Below, one piece after another: positions 1-5,204 of a DNA stretch of 5,699 bases (the stretch's first letter is position 1; every line of letters starts with the position of its first letter). The stretch comes from Bacteroidales bacterium. Lineage in GTDB: Bacteria; Bacteroidota; Bacteroidia; Bacteroidales; DTU049. The position numbers were made by a program, and so were the translations under genes. Below the pieces are notes generated by a model. That model worked only from the letters and a program-made list of their open reading frames with translations. It made no database searches and was not told the origin of the DNA. The DNA lies in assembly GCA_018432645.1 (NCBI GenBank), contig JAHDSP010000074.1, forward strand, positions 1 to 5,699, in the 5' to 3' direction.

Positions 1-60
1 AAACATATTTCTTTTGGACATTATCTGGCGAAATAAATATAATCATTATTTTTTTGATTA

Positions 61-1251
61 TTAGAGATTGAGAGCTTTTATGCACTCTATAACTTCATCT
101 AATGTATTTGCTGGTATTAATTTTAAATTTGATGATTCTAAAATTTCTTTAGCTAGTTGCGCATTTGTGCCTTGGAGACGAACGATTATAGGTATATCAA
201 TATTTTCTACATTTCTATATGCTTCTATGATACCATTAGCTACCCTATCGCATCGTACAATACCTCCAAAAATATTAACTAAAATAGCTTTTACTGAGGG
301 GGATTTTAGTATTATTCTAAAGCCTTTTTCTATTTGTTCAGAGCTTGCTGAGCCACCTACATCTAAAAAATTTGCGGGTTTAGCTCCAGCTATAGCAATT
401 AAATCCATGGTAGCCATAGCTAGTCCAGCACCATTAACCATACATGCTACGTTACCATCTAATTTTACATAATTCAATCCTGCAGCATTTGCTTCTAATT
501 CTAATTGATTTTCTTCTTCTAAATCACGTAATCCACTAAGCTCAGGATGTCTATAAAGTGCAGAATCATCTAAAACAATTTTAGCATCAGCAGGATATAT
601 TTGATTATCACTAGTTTTCAAAACTGGATTTATCTCTAGTAATGACGCATCTGTACCTATAAATGCTTGATATAATTTAGCAACAAAATCTAGCATATCA
701 TTAAAAGCATCACCATTTAATCCCAAATTAAATGCAATTTTACGTGCTTGATAGGGCATCAACCCAGTTATAGGGTTTATAAATTCTTTAAAAATTAAAT
801 TTGGTGTGGCTTCAGCAACTTTTTCTATCTCCACTCCACCTTGTGTAGAGTATAGTATTACGTTTTTTTCATTTTTCCGATCACAGGATATACTCATATA
901 AAATTCTTGAACATTTTCTCTGCCTTCATAGTATAAATTTTGTTCTATTAAAACTTTTTGAACTAATTTACCATTTTTATCAGTTTGTGGTGTTACTAAT
1001 CTCATTCCTATAATTTGAGAAGTTAATTTTTTAACTTCTTCAGGTGATTTAGCAATTTTTACGCCGCCAGCTTTTCCTCTGCCGCCAGCATGTACTTGGG
1101 CTTTTACTGCACAAATTTCTGAACCTGTTAATTCTTTTAAATTTAATGCAGCTTCATAAGCTTCGTCTGGATTATATGCTAGAAATCTTTTCCCAACTTT
1201 AATGCCGAATTGTTCTAATAGGTTTTTTGATTGATATTCATGCAAATTCAT
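61..1251 (-). CDS. sucC: Succinyl-CoA synthetase (ADP/GDP-forming), beta subunit
   Basis: This is the beta subunit of succinate-CoA ligase, which with SucD interconverts succinyl-CoA and succinate in the cytoplasmic TCA cycle, coupled to nucleoside triphosphate formation. The 396-residue product is close to the 388 residues of E. coli SucC. It starts with the typical MNLHEYQSKNLL and carries an N-terminal ATP-grasp region with K50 and the glycine-rich GGRGKAGG (56-63). The metal/nucleotide motif LEINPV is at 205-210, with D222 after it. The C-terminal ligase-CoA domain shows NGAGLAMATMD (273-283), DVGGSAS (297-303) and NIFGGIVRCD (326-335), which belongs to the phosphate-binding part of the subunit. 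The ATG at 1249-1251 fits the family N-terminus; no Shine-Dalgarno is evident, as is usual in Bacteroidota. The gene is divergent from tRNA-Glu, with 124 nt between them. SucD is not immediately upstream, and the 60 nt downstream do not start like SucD. The reading frame is intact. Confidence 0.97.
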   Translation of the reverse strand: MNLHEYQSKNLLEQFGIKVGKRFLAYNPDEAYEAALNLKELTGSEICAVKAQVHAGGRGKAGGVKIAKSPEEVKKLTSQIIGMRLVTPQTDKNGKLVQKVLIEQNLYYEGRENVQEFYMSISCDRKNEKNVILYSTQGGVEIEKVAEATPNLIFKEFINPITGLMPYQARKIAFNLGLNGDAFNDMLDFVAKLYQAFIGTDASLLEINPVLKTSDNQIYPADAKIVLDDSALYRHPELSGLRDLEEENQLELEANAAGLNYVKLDGNVACMVNGAGLAMATMDLIAIAGAKPANFLDVGGSASSEQIEKGFRIILKSPSVKAILVNIFGGIVRCDRVANGIIEAYRNVENIDIPIIVRLQGTNAQLAKEILESSNLKLIPANTLDEVIECIKALNL

Positions 1252-1331
1252 TTATCTTAATTTTTTATTTCGTAAAATTAATAAAAAAATGAAAATAAAA
1301 ATTTGGATTAAATTAAGGATTTGAATTTAAA

Positions 1332-1363
1332 TTTGGTATAATTATAAATTATTTTTAATTTTG
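1332..1363 (+). promoter_or_regulatory. Bacteroidota-type promoter of the tRNA-Glu gene
   Basis: A TTTG at 1332-1335 is followed after 20 nt by TAATTTTG at 1356-1363. This matches the primary sigma factor consensus known for Bacteroidota (TTTG, about 19-21 nt, TAnnTTTG) at every fixed position. Transcription would begin near 1370, a few bases before the mature tRNA 5' end at 1376, which suits a tRNA promoter. The match and spacing are seen directly; activity is inferred. Confidence 0.72.
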
Positions 1364-1375
1364 CAAAAATCATTT

Positions 1376-1447
1376 GGGCGGTTCGTCTAAGGGCTAGGAT
1401 CTCAGACCCTCATTCTGAAGATAGGGGTTCGAATCCCCTACCGCCTA
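1376..1447 (+). tRNA. tRNA-Glu, anticodon CTC (C at position 33)
   Basis: A 72-nt cloverleaf can be folded by hand. The acceptor stem GGGCGGT (1376-1382) pairs with ACCGCCT (1440-1446), with a G1-U72 wobble and A73 as discriminator; CCA is not encoded. The D stem is GTC/GAT (1385-1387 with 1398-1400). The anticodon stem TCAGA/TCTGA (1402-1406 with 1414-1418) is perfect and encloses the 7-nt loop CCCTCAT. The T stem AGGGG/CCCCT encloses TTCGAAT. Loop position 34-36 reads CTC, which decodes GAG (Glu). Features of bacterial tRNA-Glu are present: U11-A24, U35, C36, A37 and a 4-nt variable loop lacking base 47. A15-U48 is a valid Levitt pair. The oddity is C33, where elongator tRNAs almost always have U. 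The 3' end lies 28 nt from the end of the convergent exported-protein gene, and a T-rich stretch follows. Confidence 0.92.
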
Positions 1448-1475
1448 TTTTTATTTCTTTTTAAATTATCAAATT

Positions 1476-2738
1476 TTACGTTTTTAATTTTTTCCTTTGT
1501 GCAGCAGGGAAGAGTACGTTATTTAGAATTAATCGATAACCCGGTGAATTTTTAAATAAATTAAGGTCAGTGGGAGGATCATAAACAAAATGACGATAGT
1601 CCTCTGGATCATGACCTCCATAGAATGTGAAAGTACCTCGACCATATTCGCCGTGAATATATCTTGCTTCATTGATAGATTTATTTTCTCCCATTATTAA
1701 AATATCTTTTTTTATTTTACTTTTATTAAATGCTGTAGCTTGTCCCATAAACCCTTTTATTATTCTCTCATGATTTTGACAAAGCATGGTAGGCACTGGA
1801 TCCCATTTAGCTGAAAATTCAAATAGAGCAAAATAATCATCCTCTTCACGTATCTGAGGGCGAGTCATAGTGACGTCTATATCTGATTTTGCATAAATAT
1901 ATGGATTAGTGTAAATTTTGAAATTTGTAAAAGCAAAAGTTTTACTATAATCTAATTTATCTTGTGCATTAGGATCTGGTGGATCCCCATCAAATGGTAC
2001 ATCACATATATCTACACCATCGGCAGCTAAAGCTATATCTATACTTTCTGGTGCACTGCACATAGCAAACAAATAACCACCTCCCGCTACATAATCTCTA
2101 ATGTTTTTAGCTACAGCTAGCTTAAGTTGAGATACTTTTGTAAAGCCTAATGATCGTGCTAGCTGCACTGCATATTGTTGATCTTTTTGATACCATTCCG
2201 TGTTTTTATACTGTGCCCAAAATTTACCAAATTGTCCAGTAAAATCTTCATGATGTATGTGTAGCCAGTCATATGTCGGTAAAATACCTTGTAAAACTTC
2301 TTTGTCATATATCTGATCATAAGGGATATCTGCATATGTTAGTACTAACGTTACTGCATCGTCCCACGGTAAATTTGTAGGTGGCGCATAAACGGCTATT
2401 CTAGGAGCTTTAGTTAGCTTAATGATGTCTGCATTGATTGATGGATCTGCTATGTATTCATAAATTGCAATAGCTTGAGATTCTGACAATATTTCATAAC
2501 TTATTCCTCGCAAAATACATTCTTGTATTAATGGTTTGCCGTATGGCATCATAAAACTGCCGCCTCGATAATTTAATAGCCACTCGACCTCAAAACCATT
2601 CACTAACATAAAATAAGCAAGACCATAAGCTTTTAAATGATCATTTTGTGCATTATCCATTGGTATTAATACCTTTTGACTTTGCAGACTTATACTCAAA
2701 AAAATTAATATTACAATTATTATATTATTTTTTTTCAT
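1476..2738 (-). CDS. Conserved exported protein of the Bacteroidota family often mislabelled 'asparagine synthetase B'
   Basis: This 420-residue protein resembles a conserved family of exported Bacteroidota proteins whose function I do not know. Residues 1-20 look like a signal peptide (KK, then a hydrophobic run), with likely signal peptidase I cleavage after S20, leaving Q21 as the new N-terminus. There is no lipobox cysteine. Conserved-looking blocks are KVLIPMD (22-28), WLLNYRGGSF (53-62), PWDDAVTLVLTYADIPYD (124-141), WLHIHHEDFTGQFGKF (158-173), AGGGYLFAMCSAPESID (218-234, C227) and YGRGTFTFYGGHDPED (365-380, H376). The GGG-hydrophobic-C segment and the late GxGxxxxxGGHDPE segment recall class I glutamine-amidotransferase-like or ThuA-like folds; this is my inference. 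Asparagine synthetase B needs an N-terminal Cys2 nucleophile and an ATP pyrophosphatase SGGxDS loop, and both are absent, so that label is not supported. The gene stands alone between the tRNA and the repeat-rich gap. No strong promoter is visible. Confidence 0.85.
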   Translation of the reverse strand: MKKNNIIIVILIFLSISLQSQKVLIPMDNAQNDHLKAYGLAYFMLVNGFEVEWLLNYRGGSFMMPYGKPLIQECILRGISYEILSESQAIAIYEYIADPSINADIIKLTKAPRIAVYAPPTNLPWDDAVTLVLTYADIPYDQIYDKEVLQGILPTYDWLHIHHEDFTGQFGKFWAQYKNTEWYQKDQQYAVQLARSLGFTKVSQLKLAVAKNIRDYVAGGGYLFAMCSAPESIDIALAADGVDICDVPFDGDPPDPNAQDKLDYSKTFAFTNFKIYTNPYIYAKSDIDVTMTRPQIREEDDYFALFEFSAKWDPVPTMLCQNHERIIKGFMGQATAFNKSKIKKDILIMGENKSINEARYIHGEYGRGTFTFYGGHDPEDYRHFVYDPPTDLNLFKNSPGYRLILNNVLFPAAQRKKLKT

Positions 2739-2864
2739 TTATTTTTTTATGTAAAATTAATAATAAAATTATGAAATAGGGTAGAAGAGAGTTAATAAAA
2801 AATTTGGTTCTATAACGATTATTGTGAGTAAATTATTTAATTATCCAATTCTTTTTATTAAATC

Positions 2865-2891
2865 CACAAATGCACACAAATTAACACAAAT
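2865..2891. repeat. Three copies of CACAAAT at 10-bp period, with a 13-bp outlying copy
   Basis: CACAAAT occurs at 2865-2871, 2875-2881 and 2885-2891, exactly 10 bp apart. The 13-mer AATGCACACAAAT spanning the first and second copies (2869-2881) recurs exactly at 2977-2989, again followed by A/T-rich sequence. On the minus strand the block reads as repeated ATTTGTG. From memory, similar runs of the form 'TTCGTGTTAATTCGTGTGCATT' occur between genes in many environmental genomes; I cannot verify that here. Confidence 0.75.
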
Positions 2892-2902
2892 AAAAGTAAA
2901 AT

Positions 2903-2933
2903 GTTGATGAGTTGATGAGTTGATGAGTTGATG
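2903..2933. repeat. Tandem octamer GTTGATGA, about 3.9 copies
   Basis: The octamer GTTGATGA is repeated perfectly at 2903-2910, 2911-2918 and 2919-2926, followed by a 7-nt partial copy at 2927-2933. The array lies between the two related CACAAAT blocks. Such an array can gain or lose units by slippage, so copy number may vary between strains. It is about 165 nt upstream of the exported-protein start, too far to be part of a normal core promoter. Confidence 0.92.
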
Positions 2934-2998
2934 GGATAAGGACTTTAGCAAAATATTGGTTGTAAATTAATTCACCAATGCACACAAATAAAAAATTC

Positions 2999-3028
2999 AA
3001 TCCTAAAATCCTTCAATCCCAAAAATCA
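2999..3028. repeat. AATCC units at 8-9 bp period
   Basis: AATCC occurs at 2999-3003, 3007-3011 and 3015-3019, and a variant AATCA at 3024-3028, giving spacings of 8, 8 and 9 bp. The run leads directly into the left arm of the hairpin at 3026-3064. On the minus strand it reads as repeated GGATT. The repetition is seen directly; any function is unknown. Confidence 0.65.
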
Positions 3029-3064
3029 TGGTTCAGACAATAAAGAGATAGTTATTAACCATGA
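3021..3064 (-). terminator. Candidate intrinsic terminator after the acpH-type gene
   Basis: Read on the minus strand, 11 nt after the stop codon of the acpH-type gene, TCATGGTT (3064-3057) can pair perfectly with AACCATGA (3033-3026) across a 23-nt loop, and TTTTT follows at 3025-3021. An 8-bp stem followed by five U fits a Rho-independent terminator in position and layout. The long loop and moderate GC content make it a weak one. Confidence 0.42.
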
Positions 3065-3075
3065 CCTTTATTTCA

Positions 3076-3669
3076 CTATTCTATAATATCTGATTTTATT
3101 TTGTCGAAATCTATTATCATTGTGTTTATAAATGATAAAAAATCATTTTCTATTTCTGAATAATACTCTTCTAATATTTCAATAGAATTTGTTAAATTAG
3201 CTTCAAAAGAAGCACGTGTATCCATCCATTCAAATATATGTTTTAGTCCAGATAAGTCTTTGTACATTATTAGCCAATTATTTGTTATCATATGGTCGAC
3301 TGCTCTTTTGGCTTTATTTGGTAAAATATTATAATTATTCTTTAAAATAATATAGAACTCATCTATTGTATTAATTAACGATTTTTTAGAAAATTTTCCC
3401 CAATTATTTGCCATGAAATGGTCATAAATAACATCTACAGCCACTGATGCATAATGTCTTAATGATGGACTAAATATAGAAATAGATTTTTTAACAATTA
3501 TATTATTATCAGAATAATTATCAATCCATTGATGAAGTTTAATACCAGATTGTATTTGAGGAGGATAATCTTTTATTCTATTAATGCCTCTTATATAGTC
3601 TGCTATAAAATTTCCCAAAATTATATTCTCATCATTTTGTGAAAAAAATAAGTGGATTAAAATATTCAT
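3076..3669 (-). CDS. acpH: Acyl carrier protein phosphodiesterase, AcpH/DUF479 family
   Basis: The family member studied in E. coli (193 residues) removes the 4'-phosphopantetheine arm from holo-ACP, returning it to apo-ACP, in the cytoplasm; it belongs to the HD-hydrolase superfamily. This 197-residue product has the right length and the hallmark order of motifs: MNILIHLFFS at the start, GNFIADYIRG (19-28), GIKLHQWIDNYSD (42-54) and VAVDVIYDHFMANNW (76-90). The conserved acidic and histidine residues D24, H46, D50, D79, D83 and H84 are candidates for the metal site. The ATG at 3667-3669 gives the family N-terminus. The gene lies 75 nt after dtd. A promoter-like site in that gap suggests it can be transcribed separately from the cysS-dtd group. 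The family assignment is confident. The exact substrate is inferred, since many Bacteroidota members are untested. Confidence 0.88.
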   Translation of the reverse strand: MNILIHLFFSQNDENIILGNFIADYIRGINRIKDYPPQIQSGIKLHQWIDNYSDNNIIVKKSISIFSPSLRHYASVAVDVIYDHFMANNWGKFSKKSLINTIDEFYIILKNNYNILPNKAKRAVDHMITNNWLIMYKDLSGLKHIFEWMDTRASFEANLTNSIEILEEYYSEIENDFLSFINTMIIDFDKIKSDIIE

Positions 3670-3686
3670 TTTTTTTACTTCATTAG

Positions 3687-3719
3687 CAAATTTAATGTAT
3701 TTTTATCAATTTTGCGAAA
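3687..3719 (-). promoter_or_regulatory. Bacteroidota-type promoter upstream of the acpH-type gene
   Basis: On the minus strand TAAATTTG (3694-3687) matches the TAnnTTTG -7 element exactly, and TTTC (3719-3716) stands 21 nt upstream where TTTG is expected, one base off. Transcription would start near 3680, leaving a leader of roughly 10 nt before the ATG at 3669, so the message would have almost no 5' untranslated region. In this AT-rich gap a chance match is possible. Confidence 0.45.
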
Positions 3720-3744
3720 GTTCTTTACAATTATTAATAAATAA

Positions 3745-4200
3745 TTAAAAATCTTTGTTTTTAGTATCCATAATTATTGTAACAGGTCCATCATTTACTA
3801 TATCTATTTGCATATTTGCTCCAAAAATTCCTTTAAATATTATTTTATTGAAATTATTTTGTAAAATTTCAAGGAATGTGTTGTAATATTTTTCACCAAT
3901 TTCATAAGAAGCTGCACGTGAGAAAGATGGCCGATTACCTTTTTTAGTCCAAGCATACAACGTGAATTGGCTGACAACTAAAATATCGCCATTAATATCT
4001 GAGACTGATAAATTCATTAATCCATCAGAGTCATTAAATATACGTAAATTAATAATTTTATTAGCTAACCATTGCATATCTGCGGTAGTCTCTTCTTCTT
4101 CAAAACCAACAAATAATAATAAGCCTTGATTTATAGAACTAATAACATTATTATTAACCTTGACAGCAGCACTATTGACGCGTTGAATGACTACTCGCAT
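3745..4200 (-). CDS. dtd: D-aminoacyl-tRNA deacylase
   Basis: DTD hydrolyses D-aminoacyl-tRNAs (and glycyl-tRNA-Ala) in the cytoplasm, so D-residues do not enter proteins. The 151-residue product is full length (E. coli has 145). It begins MRVVIQRV and carries both active-site motifs: SQFTL at 77-81 and NDGPVT at 136-141, whose GP dipeptide provides chiral proofreading in the dimer. KKGNRPSFSRAA (86-97) and ANMQIDIVNDGP (128-139) are also typical. One small departure is W84 in SQFTLYAWTKKG, where E. coli has D. The ATG at 4198-4200 lies 2 nt after the stop of the glutaminyl cyclase gene, so translation is probably coupled. Grouping with cysS makes sense functionally, as both act on aminoacyl-tRNA. 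Confidence 0.97.
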   Translation of the reverse strand: MRVVIQRVNSAAVKVNNNVISSINQGLLLFVGFEEEETTADMQWLANKIINLRIFNDSDGLMNLSVSDINGDILVVSQFTLYAWTKKGNRPSFSRAASYEIGEKYYNTFLEILQNNFNKIIFKGIFGANMQIDIVNDGPVTIIMDTKNKDF

Positions 4201-4202
4201 AT

Positions 4203-5204
4203 TTATTTTTCATTATATATCAAATATGCTAAAACATTGCCTACGGCAGACAGGGTATTTTTATCTATTTTGTCTATATCATCGCCCATTGTATGCCAGT
4301 AAGGATAAAAACCTGTTGAGCTATTTTTATCTTGATGAACAATATTGATAGTAGGGATGTTTGCAATAGTATTTAGATACAAATGATCATCAGTAATGGG
4401 CGCTGCATTTTCTGGGATGAAATATTTATTATAACCTAATTTAGCTGCAATATTCCAAACTTTTTTTAATATTGATGGTGCATATTCATTAGATATACCT
4501 TCATAATAAAATGTAGCATCACTAGCGCCTACCATGTCTAGAAGAATCCCATAATTGGCATTATAATTAAAAGGTACTTTATTTCTACTCCAATATTGGC
4601 TACCAAGACACCAAAATTCACCATTTTTAGTTTGTACACTTCGAGGTTCTCCCCAATCTTCTATATCCCAAAGAGCAATATCTATGCCGATAGATGGCGG
4701 ATTTTCATTGAGCAAATTTGCTAATTCTAGTAATATGCCCACACCTGATGCACCATCATTAGCTCCTGGAATAGGTGAATTGTGATTATTAGGATCAGGA
4801 TCATAATCTGCATAGGGACGACTATCCCAATGAGCAGAGAGTAAAATTCTTTTTTTAAGAGTTGGATTAAACTGTGCTATAATGTTTTTACCTTCTTTGA
4901 CTTCACCAGAATAAATGCGAGTTTTAAAAGTTTGCACATATACAGTGTCTGCCAAACTATCTAATTTGTTTATTAACCAATTACCACAGAGATCATGAGC
5001 ATTAGTACCAGCCACTCTAGGACCAAAAGAAACTTGTTTAGCTATATATTCATAAGCTCTATCAGCATTAAAAGTTGGTACTTTAATTTCAGTTTTTTGC
5101 TGTGTATCCGTACCTTTATCAATATTTTTTTTGCAACTTTCTAAAAATAAAGTTGAAAAAAGCAATAATATTATAAAACTTTGTATTAATCTTCTATTTC
5201 CCAT
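4203..5204 (-). CDS. Lipoprotein glutaminyl-peptide cyclotransferase (type II glutaminyl cyclase, M28-like zinc enzyme)
   Basis: This 333-residue protein resembles bacterial type II glutaminyl cyclases, which convert N-terminal Gln of exported proteins to pyroglutamate in the periplasm. Residues 1-23 are a lipoprotein signal with lipobox LESC and acylated Cys C24; no acidic run follows C24, so a periplasmic-facing anchor is likelier than surface export. The zinc-enzyme motifs follow in order: SAHWDSRPYAD (123-133, H125 and D127), PGANDGASGVG (146-156, D150 as likely ligand), LWDIEDWGE (178-186, E182 and D183), CLGSQYW (199-205), LLDMVGA (221-227), ITDDHLYLN (270-278) and PYWHTMGDDID (301-311, H304 as likely ligand). 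An M28 aminopeptidase is the alternative; one expected catalytic zinc and the WGE segment favour cyclase. The start overlaps the end of cysS by 19 nt and the stop is 2 nt from dtd, indicating one operon. Confidence 0.87.
   Translation of the reverse strand: MGNRRLIQSFIILLLFSTLFLESCKKNIDKGTDTQQKTEIKVPTFNADRAYEYIAKQVSFGPRVAGTNAHDLCGNWLINKLDSLADTVYVQTFKTRIYSGEVKEGKNIIAQFNPTLKKRILLSAHWDSRPYADYDPDPNNHNSPIPGANDGASGVGILLELANLLNENPPSIGIDIALWDIEDWGEPRSVQTKNGEFWCLGSQYWSRNKVPFNYNANYGILLDMVGASDATFYYEGISNEYAPSILKKVWNIAAKLGYNKYFIPENAAPITDDHLYLNTIANIPTINIVHQDKNSSTGFYPYWHTMGDDIDKIDKNTLSAVGNVLAYLIYNEK

Larger units (their letters stand above)
2739..3075. other. 337-nt non-coding gap rich in short periodic repeats
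   Basis: I found no plausible gene on either strand here. Positions 2739-2860, next to the start of the exported-protein gene, are plain AT-rich sequence with at best a weak promoter-like TAATTTTA (minus strand, 2752-2759). Positions 2864-3033 are a run of short periodic repeats listed separately. Positions 3021-3064 form a hairpin just after the end of the acpH-type gene. The region has more C and G in short bursts than its flanks, unlike the coding DNA around it. Confidence 0.7.

Noticed and set aside
1..46. Possible start of a minus-strand gene (MIIFISPDNVQKKYV, from an ATG at 44-46), or the end of a plus-strand gene (KHISFGHYLAK, stop at 34-36)
   Set aside because: Both frames are under 16 codons, conflict with each other and show no recognisable motif. 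Open stretches this short are expected by chance.
40..60. Inverted repeat TAATCA/TGATTA directly after the sucC stop, as a terminator
   Set aside because: The stem is only 6 mostly A-T pairs with a 9-nt loop, and no clean U-run follows on the minus strand. Such pairs are common in this composition.
68..472. Plus-strand open frame of 134 codons
   Set aside because: It lies wholly inside sucC on the other strand and resembles no protein family I know. It is a shadow of the SucC coding sequence.
1463..1476. AAATT/AATTT inverted repeat between the tRNA and the exported-protein gene as a shared terminator
   Set aside because: Five A-T pairs only, partly inside the stop codon. It is too weak to support.
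2864..3028. CRISPR array
   Set aside because: The repeats are 5-13 bp with spacing of 8-10 bp. There are no 25-40 bp repeats with unique spacers and no cas gene.
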